From JACPNO01 sp963825405 (GTDB lineage: Bacteria; Acidobacteriota; Terriglobia; Bryobacterales; Bryobacteraceae), in assembly GCA_963825405.1 (NCBI GenBank), contig CAWGTB010000010.1, positions 139,495 to 203,494 of the forward strand: a stretch of 64,000 bases of DNA, given 5' to 3'. The notes beneath the pieces were generated by a model, which was not told the origin of the DNA, ran no database searches, and saw nothing but the letters and a program-made list of their open reading frames with translations. Every line of letters begins with the position of its first letter. The stretch's first letter is position 1. The position numbers and the translations under genes were made by a program. Of the stretch, positions 53,294 through 62,274 are shown piece after piece.

Positions 53294-55033
53294 TCATTTT
53301 ACGGCGGTTTGAATGCCCTCGCCATAGGGCGCGATTTCCGGAATGCCGACGGGCAAGTGGCCGCGAATTGGGATTTCGCCGAACAACGCTTTGGCTGCGG
53401 CAATCTCGGACGGCGCGACGGTGCTGTACATCGCGATGTAGGCGGCGACTTTGGGGAAGCTGCGAATCAGGTAGGGATTGCCGAGTGCAACCAGCGTCAC
53501 CGGCTTTCCGCCGGCGATCAGGGAATTCAAGACCGTGGAAAGCCGGTTACCTTGGGGCGCGGCGGTCGAGGCGAATGCCGCCACCACGCTGTTGTCGCAG
53601 GCCGTCATGCGTTCTGCCGCGGCGGAAAGCAGCGCTATCGGGCTGGGAGGAATCGAGCGAAATGATTTGCGACTGCGGGCTGCGGCGGGAAACTTCCTGT
53701 GAAAACGCCTGGCCTTGGGTGCCGTAGCGATTCTCAGCCAGAACGAAAAAACACGTCTTCTCCGGCGCGCGCAGCGGAACGACAGTTCCTTCATTGCGGA
53801 CCAGGGTTACGGAACGATCGGCAACTTGCTGGGCCAGTTCGGCGGATTCCGGCGAATGAATCACATCGGCGATGGCGTCAAGATCGACTGTGCGGCTGCG
53901 ATCCAGGCCGACGCGGACTTTCGCCGCCAGCACGCGCGTCACGCTCTGCTCGATGCGCTTCTGCGTAATGCGCCCGGCGCGGACAGCGGCGACTACGGCA
54001 TTGACAGCAGCTTCAGGATCGGCAGGCATGAGCAGCACGTCGATCCGGCGATCAGCGCACGAACCGCGGCTTCGCCCGCGCCGTAGGTATTGACGATGCC
54101 TCCCATATCCAGCGCGTCGGTTACGACTAAGCCGCGGAATCCAAGCTCGGTACGCAGCAGCTTGGTGAGTACGGCGGCAGAAAGCGTAGAGGGCAAGTCC
54201 GGTGCATCGAGCGCGGGCACGGCGATGTGTCCGCTCATCACGGCGTCCACACCTTTGGCGATGGCGGCTTGAAAGGGCGCAAGCTCCACGCGGTGCAGGT
54301 GCTCGATGTCGGCGGTGACTGTGGCGAGGCCCAAGTGCGTGTCGGTGGCGGTATCGCCGTGTCCGGGAAAATGTTTCACCGTCGTCAGCACCCTGCCGCC
54401 CGGGTTGGATTGCGCTCCTTCGATGAAAGCTACTGCGTGGGCAGCGACCGTTTCCGGATTCTCACCAAACGAGCGGATATTGATGATGGGATTGTCGGGG
54501 TTATCGTTGACGTCGGCATCCGGGTAGAAAACCCACTGGAAACCCAGCGCGCGGGATTCGCGCGCGGTTACTTGTCCTTCGGCATGAGTCAGCGCCGGAT
54601 CGCCGGCGGCGGCAAACGCCATCGCGTGTGGAAAAACCGTGACGCCGTTGACGCGCATGGATGCGCCGCGCTCGAAGTCGCCTGAAACCAGTAACGGCAG
54701 GCGCGCCATCTTTTGCAGCCGGTTCAGGTAAACGGCGAGCGCATACGGATCGGGGCGCTGAACGAGGCGGCCGCGCTCGATATTCACCAGGATCAGCCCG
54801 CCAACGCGCACGTCGCGAATCAGATGAATGAACTTGCGATGCTCCGGGGTCCGGCTTTGCGACGCGAAACCACTGAAGGGAATCACCACCAGCTGGGCGA
54901 CTTTCTCGCGCAGGCTCAGCGATTTCATCCAGCGTGCCACGGCAGGCGAAACCGGCGGCTCCCGCCGCACCGTGGCTGCCATCCAGAGTGGCGCGAGGGC
55001 CAGAACCAAAAAAGCGCGTTGGCGGGTTCGCAC
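53294..55033 (-). CDS. Glycoside hydrolase family 3 (NagZ-like), broken by two single-base indels
   Basis: The N-terminal barrel has LLVSGDFERGASMRVNG and VLTTVKHFPGHGDTATDTHL, the K-H-F-x-G-H-G motif of beta-N-acetylglucosaminidases with the catalytic D/H pair, and GLVVTDALDMGGI. Export is suggested by MRTRQRAFLVLALAPLWMAA. One lost G near 54045 separates RALIAG from IDVLLMPADPEAAVNAVVAA, and one extra base near 53637 separates SLDSSQPD from LLSAAAERMTACDNSVV. The C-terminal alpha/beta domain then runs to 53294. The corrected length is about 579 residues. A role in peptidoglycan recycling or cell-wall turnover fits the envelope genes nearby. Confidence 0.85.
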
Positions 55034-55035
55034 GG

Positions 55036-55494
55036 TTAGCCCGTGTTGCTCGCGGATTTAGACTGGAGCGATTTCTGTAGGGCGGGCGGCTTGCGGCGAA
55101 CGGTACCGTCGAGCAGGCGGTTTACGGATCGCGTCAGAAAACCCACTTCACCAGCGCTCTTTGGCAGCACGATATCGGCACCGGTCGAGCTTTCGCATAA
55201 CGCCAGCGGCTCAACGAAACCGGACAACAGAATGATCGGCATGGCTGGTTCGGTGGCGCGAATTTTCGCGATCAGCTCCACGCCGTTCATGTGCGGCATG
55301 CGGTAATCGGTGACGACCAGGTGGATCTTCTGGCCGGCGAGAATTTCCAGCGCATCTTCGCCACAGTTCGCAGTGACGATCGCATAGCCCAGCTCTTCGA
55401 GCACGCCTTTGCGCGCCGCGAGGCCGTGTTGATTGTCGTCCACCAGGAGAATTAATGCGCGATCCTTGGCTGTAGCGCGAGCCCTGCTTGTCAT
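55036..55494 (-). CDS. Stand-alone response regulator receiver protein
   Basis: 152 residues with a single CheY-like receiver domain. LILLVDDNQHG supplies the acidic pair (about D19, D20), LVVTDYRMPHMNG the phospho-acceptor aspartate (about 63), IILLSGFVE the conserved serine and IVLPKSAGEVG the lysine (about 112). No output domain follows. I chose MTSRARATAK at 55494; 24 further codons upstream overlap no family feature. It has no cognate kinase adjacent, but a kinase fragment is encoded at 58.8-59.5 kb. Confidence 0.88.
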   Translation of the reverse strand: MTSRARATAKDRALILLVDDNQHGLAARKGVLEELGYAIVTANCGEDALEILAGQKIHLVVTDYRMPHMNGVELIAKIRATEPAMPIILLSGFVEPLALCESSTGADIVLPKSAGEVGFLTRSVNRLLDGTVRRKPPALQKSLQSKSASNTG

Positions 55495-55567
55495 GGAGTC
55501 GTGCGAGAGTAACAGAGCTGTAACCGGAGTGTCAATGACTTTCCATCCGATTGTATTCGCGCGCATT

Positions 55568-56394
55568 TTAGCTCTTGACTTTCGCGGCTCTAACGCGGCG
55601 AGGCGACTCGCGACAAATTCCGCGCTCGCTCGCGCGAATGAAGTTAACCAGATGCTGCACTTCTGCTGTCGCCACTTCCCTTTCGATCCGCAGCAGCGCT
55701 TCTTCCAGCTTCAAGCCGGAGCGGAAAAGCAAACGGTAAGCCTGCTTGAGCAGCGGCGATGGCGGCCGTTGAGATGCCGGCGCGTTTCAGACCTACGATG
55801 TTCAGTCCGCGCACCTCCACATCAAAGCCGCTGTAAAGAAAAAATGGGGGGACGTCGCTGTTCACGCGCGTGTTGCCGCCGATCATCGCCAGTCGCCCGA
55901 TCTCGCGAAAACTGATGAATCACCACGCCGCCGGAGATAAAAGCTTCGTCTTCGACCGTCACGTAGCCGGCCACCAGCGCGCAACTAGCAAATCACCGTG
56001 CGGTTGCCAATGATGGAGTTATGGGCGATGTGCCCTGACGTCATGATGTAGTTGCCGTCGCCGATCTGGGTTACCGACTCCGGCTCTGTGCCACGTGAAA
56101 CAGTGTAATGCTCGCGAATGTGGTTGCCGTTGCCGATGCGCAGGTAGCTGCGGGCGCCGCTGAAGTTTTTGTCGAGCGGGTCGGTGCCAAGTACCGTGCC
56201 CGCCGAGATCTCGTTTCCTTCGCCAATCGTGGTCCAGCGCTTGATGTAAACATAGGGTTCGAGGACCGTGTTCGCGCCAATTGAAACATCGGATTCGATG
56301 ACGCAGTACTCCCCGATCTTACGCCGGGACCGATCTTAGCTTCAGAATCGACGCGGGCGGTGGGGGCGATGGAGGCCGACGGGTCAATCGGCAT
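55568..56394 (-). CDS. lpxA: Acyl-ACP--UDP-N-acetylglucosamine O-acyltransferase, broken by four single-base indels
   Basis: LpxA catalyses the first step of lipid A synthesis. The frames can be joined to a left-handed beta-helix: MPIDPSASIAPTARVDSEA at the start, VSIGANTVLEPYVYIKRWTT, GNHIREHYTVSRGT (HIREHxT is the family mark), YIMTSGHIAHNSIIGN with the catalytic histidine, MIGGNTRVNSDVPPFFLYSG, and a helical C-terminus LKQAYRLLFRSGLKLEEALL. Lesions: one lost A near 56320, one extra base at 55987, one lost base near 55902, one extra base near 55752. Corrected length is about 275 residues. It overlaps lepB by 11 bases. Confidence 0.87.
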
Positions 56395-57169
56395 GGAGCG
56401 GATAGCCGCGAACCAACATCATCGTGCGGTTCCAGCGCGTCTTGGAAAAAAAATTCAGCGCCAGATCCTTCATGTGGTCGAGATTGATGATGTTGCGGTC
56501 GGCAAGGTGCTCGGTGGGAGCGTCGTACGACCAGTAAATAATCAACGGTTTCCCGGTGATGTTTTCGCGTGGAACGAAACCCCAGTAGCGGCTGTCGTCG
56601 GAATTGTCGCGATTGTCACCCATGGCGAAATAATGAGCGGGCGGAACGACCAACTCGCCGTTAACGACGTGATTCTCCAGCATCTCGATAGCCTCCGGGC
56701 GAAGTTGCGTGCCGGAAGCTGCGGGGAAATTATCGCGATAGGAATCAAAATACGCGGTCTTGTGGAATTTGTAAGGCTCGTCAACTTTGACGCCGTTGAT
56801 GTAAACCTGTTTGTCGACGATGTGGATGCGATCGCCGGGTAAGCCGATGACGCGCTTGATGTAATCCTCTTTGGTGTTGAGAGGATAACGGAAAACGATA
56901 ATATCGCCGCGTTGGATTTGTTCGTAGGGCAGCAGATGGTTGCTGACATCCCCACCGGGCGCGTAAGCCAGCTTGTCGACGATCAGATGGTCGCCGGTCA
57001 TGAGCGTGTCTTCCATTGATGGAGTCGGGATGACAAAAGGCTGGGCAATCGATGTCGTGCCGAAAACCAGCAGGACAAACGTGAAGGCCCATTCCGCAAT
57101 GGTGCGCGCCACACCGGCCGGCTGGGCCGCGGGCGTGGGGACAGTTTTCTTCCGTGGCATCACCTCCAT
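56384..57169 (-). CDS. lepB: Signal peptidase I
   Basis: 261 residues. One membrane segment (WAFTFVLLVFGTTSIAQPFV) precedes the catalytic serine in IPTPSMEDTL (about 51), and the general-base lysine is in EDYIKRVIGLPGD (about 105). MGDNRDNSDDSRYWGFVPRE is box D-E of the family. Lep removes signal peptides of secreted proteins, many of which are encoded in this window. It is the first gene of the minus-strand run and is divergent from lpxD. The next ATG (57160, MPRKK) is an alternative start. Confidence 0.95.
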   Translation of the reverse strand: MEVMPRKKTVPTPAAQPAGVARTIAEWAFTFVLLVFGTTSIAQPFVIPTPSMEDTLMTGDHLIVDKLAYAPGGDVSNHLLPYEQIQRGDIIVFRYPLNTKEDYIKRVIGLPGDRIHIVDKQVYINGVKVDEPYKFHKTAYFDSYRDNFPAASGTQLRPEAIEMLENHVVNGELVVPPAHYFAMGDNRDNSDDSRYWGFVPRENITGKPLIIYWSYDAPTEHLADRNIINLDHMKDLALNFFSKTRWNRTMMLVRGYPLHAD

Positions 57170-57189
57170 GATAATCCCTGAGACGGCGA

Positions 57190-57211
57190 TGGACAGGCAG
57201 CCGGGCCTGTC
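57190..57211. repeat. Perfect palindrome between divergent lepB and lpxD
   Basis: GGACAGGC-AGCCGG-GCCTGTCC is an 8-bp stem 15 bases before the lpxD ATG. Its position between two divergent starts allows an operator role; it also resembles the other GC-rich palindromes in the window. Confidence 0.5.
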
Positions 57212-57225
57212 CTACCATCAAAGCC

Positions 57226-58242
57226 ATGCGAGTACGGGAACTGGCCGAATGGCTGGGCGCAACGTTTGAAGGCGCGGGCGATCACGAACTGACCGGTGTG
57301 CGCCCGCTGGAGACCGCCGCATCGGGCGACCTTTCGTTTGTTGGCAATGCCAAAGGCGCACGGGCGGCGCAAGATTCCGCGGCCGGCTGCTTGATTGTTC
57401 CACCGGATTTTGCGAACGCTCCGCCGCGGACGGTGATCCGGATTTCCCAGCCGCGCACAGCATTTGCACGCGCGGTCAGCCGCCTGGTTCCGTCTCGGCC
57501 GGTTGAAGCCGGCATCCACCCTAGCGCCGTGGTGCATGCAACCGTCGAGGTTGGCGCCGGCGTTTCGATCGGTCCGCACGCCAGCATCGGTGAAGGGTCG
57601 CGCCTGGGAGCAAACGTGCGCGTAGGTGCGGGATGCGCAGTTGGCCGTGACGTGTCCATCGGTCCTGACACGGTGCTGCACGCGCGAGTGACTCTTTATG
57701 ATGGCGTGGTGATTGGGCGCGGCGCTCTGCTGCATTCGGGATGCGTGATCGGCGCGGACGGCTTCGGCTTTGCGCTCGAAGGCGGCCGCTGGGAGAAGTT
57801 TCCGCAAGTGGGTCGCGTAGAAATTGGCGATTTTGTCGAGATCGGCGCCAACGCATGCGTGGACCGGGCCGCGCTGGGTGTCACGCGCATCGGCGAAGGC
57901 ACCAAGCTGGATAACATGGTGCATGTGGGACACAACTGCTCGATCGGACGGCACGTGGTGGTGGCTGCGCAGACCGGTTTTTCGGGTGGGGTGGTGGTGG
58001 AGGATCACGCTGTGATTGGCGGGCAGGTGGGGATTGGCGATAAGGTGCGCATCCAATCGGGCGCGGTGCTGGGTTCGGGATGCGGCGTGCTGACCTCGAA
58101 AATTGTGCGCGCTGGCGAAGTGGTTTGGGGAACGCCGGCTCGTCCGCTTCGGCAATACCTGGAACAACTTGCGCACCTGGCGCGGCTGCCCAAAGAACTG
58201 GCGGAGTTGAAGCGGCGTGTGGCGGAGTTGGAGGAGAGCTAG
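57226..58242 (+). CDS. lpxD: UDP-3-O-acylglucosamine N-acyltransferase
   Basis: 338 residues; adds the N-linked acyl chain in lipid A synthesis. The N-terminal uridine-binding domain has GVRPLETAASGDLSFVGNAK. The hexapeptide left-handed beta-helix runs from about residue 100 (GIHPSAVVHATVEVGAGVSI) to 290, with VIGADGFGFALEGGRWEKFP and LDNMVHVGHNCSIGRHVVVA, the last carrying the catalytic histidine. A coiled C-terminal tail (LAELKRRVAELEES) follows. lpxA lies on the opposite strand 0.8 kb away, with lepB between. Confidence 0.96.
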   Translation: MRVRELAEWLGATFEGAGDHELTGVRPLETAASGDLSFVGNAKGARAAQDSAAGCLIVPPDFANAPPRTVIRISQPRTAFARAVSRLVPSRPVEAGIHPSAVVHATVEVGAGVSIGPHASIGEGSRLGANVRVGAGCAVGRDVSIGPDTVLHARVTLYDGVVIGRGALLHSGCVIGADGFGFALEGGRWEKFPQVGRVEIGDFVEIGANACVDRAALGVTRIGEGTKLDNMVHVGHNCSIGRHVVVAAQTGFSGGVVVEDHAVIGGQVGIGDKVRIQSGAVLGSGCGVLTSKIVRAGEVVWGTPARPLRQYLEQLAHLARLPKELAELKRRVAELEES

Positions 58243-58886
58243 TGCTGCTGGTCGTCGGCGGACACAGCCGCAACATCGGCAAGACTTCGGTGGTCGAGGG
58301 GCTGATCCGCGCACTACCGGAATGCCATTGGACCGCGGTGAAAGTCACCCAGTACGGGCATGGCATGTGTTCGACCGCGGGCGAGCCCTGCTCCTGCGAA
58401 GTGATCGACTACGAACATCCCTTCGCTGTCTCGGAAGAACATGGCAATCCCGAGAAAACCGATAGCGCGCGTTATCTGGCGGCGGGCGCGCGCCGTTCCC
58501 TTTGGGTTCGCACGGCGCAAGGTCAACTGGGTCATGCGATGCCGGCGATCCGCGACGCCGTGGCTTCGGCCGAGAACGCTATCCTGGAATCCAACAGTAT
58601 CCTGCAGTTCTTGCAGCCGGACCTTTATCTAGTAGTTCTCGATTTCGCCCAGCAGGATTTTAAACCATCGAGCCTGCATTATCTCGATCGCGCCGACGCG
58701 CTGATCACGATCGACCGCGGCATGGACGAACCGGCCTGGGCGGGCGTCGCACGCCGTTTATGGGAAACCAAGCCGCGCTTTTGCGTCGCGCCGCCTCAGT
58801 GGGTTACCGAGGCAATGGTGTCGTGCGTGAAAGCGAAGTTGGCCGCTTCGGCTGCGGCGGCTTTGCTGCCCTCGAAAACCGGCTGA
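58242..58886 (+). CDS. MobB-like P-loop NTPase
   Basis: 214 residues. LLVVGGHSRNIGKTSVVEGL is a Walker A of the kind found in MobB, the GTP-binding partner of MobA in molybdenum cofactor biosynthesis. KVTQYGHGMC and DYEHPFAVSEEHG follow in the place of the MobB metal or nucleotide loop. LYLVVLDFAQQDFKP and ALITIDRGMDEPAW are later strands. The usual H-D-x-H of MobB is not obvious, so a related activity is possible. GTG start shares a base with the lpxD stop, so the genes are coupled. The last 91 bases overlap the kinase gene on the other strand. Confidence 0.7.
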   Translation: MLLVVGGHSRNIGKTSVVEGLIRALPECHWTAVKVTQYGHGMCSTAGEPCSCEVIDYEHPFAVSEEHGNPEKTDSARYLAAGARRSLWVRTAQGQLGHAMPAIRDAVASAENAILESNSILQFLQPDLYLVVLDFAQQDFKPSSLHYLDRADALITIDRGMDEPAWAGVARRLWETKPRFCVAPPQWVTEAMVSCVKAKLAASAAAALLPSKTG

Positions 58887-59509
58887 GGCAGAGACGTCCC
58901 CGATGTGATGCGGCTGGTGAGCATGCGATCCGCTGTGGTCACCTGCAAACGAATTTCCTGCAAGTGTTCGCGCGCGCGGGCCTCGTTGGCTGGCAGTATG
59001 ATTTCCAGGAACGAAGCCAGCGCTTCGATTGCGCTGAGCGGTTGACGCAGATCATGAGCCAGATCGGCTAGAGCCGTGGCATCACCGGCAGGCGAATCCA
59101 CGCGCAGACTCTCGCAGCACCGTAAGTATTCCCACCGCAGCCATGCCGCTTGTCCCAGCTCTTCCAAGTGCAATAAATCTTCCGGCGCAGAGCCTGTAAG
59201 CCGATCGCCTATGGCGAGGACCCCGCAGACCTGAGAGCGGATTCTCAGCGGCGCTGCGGCAAAGTTGCCGGAACCCTGGCCCACGCCGCTCGCGACTACC
59301 GGCGTGCACATTAGAAAGGCGCTCGAGCTATCCGCCGAAGCTGGCGAGTAGAACGAAATGAGGCGAGCGCCCTGATGGTCGCACTCGATCCAAATGCAAA
59401 ATTCTGAACCCGTTGCCATTGCCACCCGACGTACGAAAAGGCTGGCGAACTCCCGAGCAGTGCTTGCGTGACGGCAAGACTCGAGGACAGTCCTGGGAAA
59501 ATGATTCAA
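58796..59509 (-). CDS. Histidine-kinase fragment: GAF-like and HisKA domains, no ATPase domain
   Basis: 237 residues. Residues about 8-128 resemble a GAF sensory domain (FCIWIECDHQGARLISFYSP, FAAAPLRIRSQVCGVLAIGD). ALADLAHDLRQPLSAIEALA is a good H-box with histidine 152, followed by a second helix, LQVTTADRMLTS, of the HisKA dimerisation domain. The N, G1, F and G2 boxes of the ATPase domain are missing: the chain ends after an alanine-rich tail that is antisense to the MobB-like gene. It may be phosphorylated by another kinase, act as a dimerisation partner, or be a truncated relic. Confidence 0.7.
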   Translation of the reverse strand: MNHFPRTVLESCRHASTAREFASLFVRRVAMATGSEFCIWIECDHQGARLISFYSPASADSSSAFLMCTPVVASGVGQGSGNFAAAPLRIRSQVCGVLAIGDRLTGSAPEDLLHLEELGQAAWLRWEYLRCCESLRVDSPAGDATALADLAHDLRQPLSAIEALASFLEIILPANEARAREHLQEIRLQVTTADRMLTSRITSGTSLPQPVFEGSKAAAAEAANFAFTHDTIASVTH

Positions 59510-59609
59510 GAACAGTCTCCTTCAAGCTGACTTTGGGGAAGTGCTCGATCATCTGTGTCGAGGAAGGTTTCAATTATAACCCAGACGTCTTTCTTGTAAA
59601 GAAAATTCT

Positions 59610-60773
59610 CTAGTGCAAAAAACGCGGACCGAGCGCCATCGAAGACGGCCCGTGTCCCACGCGAATCACGAAGGGACTGCGCCGGATCAGGAAATGGTCG
59701 ACGTCGAAGACCGCGATGTGGTTGGCGGACGTCAGACCCACGAAAAGCTGCGAGCCATCGGGGGAAAATTCGATGCCTTCCGGAATAGCCTCCACGTTGA
59801 CGTGGTAGAGCACGCGCGCCGGTTTGCTGGTGAGATCGATCACCGCCAGATGGCTGTAGGTGGTGTGTGCCCGAATGCGGAATTCCTCCAGGCATGCCAC
59901 CACCGCCATGTGGCCGTCAGGGTGAAACGCCAGGCTCTCCATGCCGTCGGCGACTTGTGGAATCACTTCCGTCACCGCGGGCGGGGAGAGCGTCATGTCG
60001 ATGCTAAGCACGTCATCGAGCGTTCCCTTGGTGCCGGAGCCGCCGCCGTTAGGCACGAGCACTCGGCGCCCGTCGGGACTGAAGCGTGGGCTGAACGGTG
60101 CGTCAAACACAAATTTGACTTCGCTGAGGTATTCGATCGCACCATCCTTATAACTGAAGACATGGACACCGGAAATACGTCCGGTCGCGATGATGCGATC
60201 GCCTTTGGGGCTCACATCAATCGATGAGGGAATGATGGCGGTGTGGTTATCTTTCACCAACACTAACAGCGAGCCGCGCATCTCGAAGACCTGGAATCCA
60301 GTGGCGCAGGGGACGATCACGTGCCGGCCATCGGGATGGATGTCCACCATCGTGGGGTGGGGCACTGTGACTTTTTGCACGACGGCCAGATCGGGAGAGC
60401 TCAGATCGATCACGCTCATCAAATTTTCCGGCTCGCCTTGCGAAGTTCCCTCGCCGTTACTGGTGACGAATCCGTAGTGGCCGTCGCCGGTCATGGCCAT
60501 GTAGGGCGATCCGCTGATGGTATTCGGCACGGTGCCATAAACGGTCTTGACGATGGGCGGGTGATCCGGCCCCAGATGAATGACGGTGATGGAATCCTTG
60601 GTAACGTATTCGCGATCCAGTTTCATATCGGCATTGAGCCGCAGATGGGATTGACCGTCGTTGGCGGACAGAATGGTAAGGGGTTGCCTCGTCTTGATCC
60701 ATGGCGTGGCGGGATCCTGCGCAGTGAGCGCCAGCGCGAACAGTCCTATTGAGAACTTCCAAAACCGAATCAT
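59610..60773 (-). CDS. Secreted YncE/lactonase-like beta-propeller protein
   Basis: 387 residues. MIRFWKFSIGLFALALTAQD is a signal peptide. The rest is a seven-bladed propeller with recurring turns: YMAMTGDGHYGFVTSN, MVDIHPDGRHVIVP, SIDVSPKGDRIIATGR, RFSPDGRRVLVPNG, LAFHPDGHMAVVA and IEFSPDGSQLFVGL. Such proteins are related to YncE and 6-phosphogluconolactonase. No catalytic residues can be assigned with confidence, so ligand binding outside the cytoplasm is as likely as lactonase activity. Divergent from the M81 gene. Confidence 0.85.
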   Translation of the reverse strand: MIRFWKFSIGLFALALTAQDPATPWIKTRQPLTILSANDGQSHLRLNADMKLDREYVTKDSITVIHLGPDHPPIVKTVYGTVPNTISGSPYMAMTGDGHYGFVTSNGEGTSQGEPENLMSVIDLSSPDLAVVQKVTVPHPTMVDIHPDGRHVIVPCATGFQVFEMRGSLLVLVKDNHTAIIPSSIDVSPKGDRIIATGRISGVHVFSYKDGAIEYLSEVKFVFDAPFSPRFSPDGRRVLVPNGGGSGTKGTLDDVLSIDMTLSPPAVTEVIPQVADGMESLAFHPDGHMAVVACLEEFRIRAHTTYSHLAVIDLTSKPARVLYHVNVEAIPEGIEFSPDGSQLFVGLTSANHIAVFDVDHFLIRRSPFVIRVGHGPSSMALGPRFLH

Positions 60774-60793
60774 ACGGGGTATTGTAGTTCGCT

Positions 60794-62269
60794 GTGACCA
60801 TGCGAATCGCTATCGGCGGCATCCAGCACGAATCCAACACGTTCAGTTCCGCAAAAACCATTTATTCAGATTTCGGCGTGCAGCGCGGCGCGGAAATTCT
60901 GACCGAGTGGGGACCGAGCCAGCACGAGATGGGCGGCTACATCGAAGGCGGGTCGAAATTCGGTTTTGAAATTTGTCCGACCCTGATGGCGGTCGCTATG
61001 CCTGCCGGGGCGGTAACCAACGACGCGATGGACCGCCTGACGTCGGAACTGATCGATCGCATCAAGGCCGCGGCGCCGCTCGATGCCGTGCTGCTGGCCC
61101 AGCATGGCGCTATGGTCAACGAGAGTTTCCCGGATGGCGATGCCGAAGTCGTGCGCCGCGTGCGCGCCGCGCTTGGTCCGGGATTCCCGCTGGTGGTCAC
61201 GCTGGACTTCCACGGCAACATCCCCCAGGACGTGGTGGGTTATTCAACTGCCGTGGTCATTTACAAAACCTGTCCGCACGTAGACCAGCGTCAGTGCGGC
61301 CTGCAGGCGGCCGAGCTGGCCGCGCGCATCGTGCAGGGCAAGATTAAGCCCGTGCAGGCGATGGCCAAGCCGCCCATGATTTACAACATCCGCTTCCAGA
61401 ACACTAACGCCGAACCGATGCGGCCGATTATGGAAGAGCTGATCCGGCTGGAGCAGAACCCGAAAATTCTGGCGGCCAGTGTAGCCGGCGGCTATCAGTA
61501 TGCCGACGTCCCAGCCATCGGACCTACCGCGGTGGTAGTGACGGACAACGATCCGGATCTGGCCCGGCACGAAGCTCATCGGCTTTCCGACATGCTTTGG
61601 GCGACGCGCGACCGGCTGGTTCTCAATCTTCCCGATCCTGCTGCTGCCGTCCGGCAAGCTATGGCGGCGGAGAAATTTCCCGTAGTTCTGGTCGAGATGG
61701 GTGACAACATTGGCGGCGGCTCGACCGGTGATGCCACGTTCATTCTTAGCGAGCTGATTGTGCAAAAGGCCGAAGGCTGGGTGGTGGTGATTGCCGATCC
61801 CGCGGCGGTAGAAGAGGTTGTACGCGCCGGCGTGGGCGCTCCCTTCGACGCAATGGTGGGCGGCAAGGCTGACCGTCTGCATGGCGATCCGGTGCGGGTC
61901 CGCGGCCACGTTAAGAGTGTGAACGATGGCAAGTATGTGGAAACGGCAATCCGCCATGGTGGGCGGCGATATCTGGATCAGGGTTTGACGGCGGTGATTG
62001 AAGCCGAGGGCTCGACACGCGACTTGCCGAATATGTTGTTGCTGACAACTCTTCGCCAGCCGCCATTCAGCTTGCATCAACTCATCAGTTGCGGGGTGTA
62101 TCCGGAACGGCAGAAAATCTTGGTCGTGAAAGCCGCGATTGCTTTTCGGGCAGCGTACGAGCCGATTGCGGCAAGTATCATCGAGGTGGACACCGGGGGA
62201 GTAACAGCGGTGAACCCCGCGCATTTCAGTTGGAAACACGCGCGCAGACCGTTATTCGGGTTGGACTAA
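60794..62269 (+). CDS. M81 family metallopeptidase (MlrC-like)
   Basis: 491 residues (or 489 if the ATG at 60800 is the start; it gives MRIAIGGIQHESNTFSS, the family N-terminus). Conserved parts: FGFEICPTLMAVAMPAG, LAQHGAMVNESFPDGDAE, VTLDFHGNIPQDVV with an aspartate and histidine of the zinc site, YKTCPHVDQRQCG and LVEMGDNIGGGSTGDAT. MlrC completes microcystin breakdown in sphingomonads, but the family is wide and most members act on unknown peptides or cyclic amides. No signal peptide. It converges on the YeiH-type gene with the dispersed repeat between. Confidence 0.92.
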   Translation: MTMRIAIGGIQHESNTFSSAKTIYSDFGVQRGAEILTEWGPSQHEMGGYIEGGSKFGFEICPTLMAVAMPAGAVTNDAMDRLTSELIDRIKAAAPLDAVLLAQHGAMVNESFPDGDAEVVRRVRAALGPGFPLVVTLDFHGNIPQDVVGYSTAVVIYKTCPHVDQRQCGLQAAELAARIVQGKIKPVQAMAKPPMIYNIRFQNTNAEPMRPIMEELIRLEQNPKILAASVAGGYQYADVPAIGPTAVVVTDNDPDLARHEAHRLSDMLWATRDRLVLNLPDPAAAVRQAMAAEKFPVVLVEMGDNIGGGSTGDATFILSELIVQKAEGWVVVIADPAAVEEVVRAGVGAPFDAMVGGKADRLHGDPVRVRGHVKSVNDGKYVETAIRHGGRRYLDQGLTAVIEAEGSTRDLPNMLLLTTLRQPPFSLHQLISCGVYPERQKILVVKAAIAFRAAYEPIAASIIEVDTGGVTAVNPAHFSWKHARRPLFGLD

Positions 62270-62274
62270 CAGCT

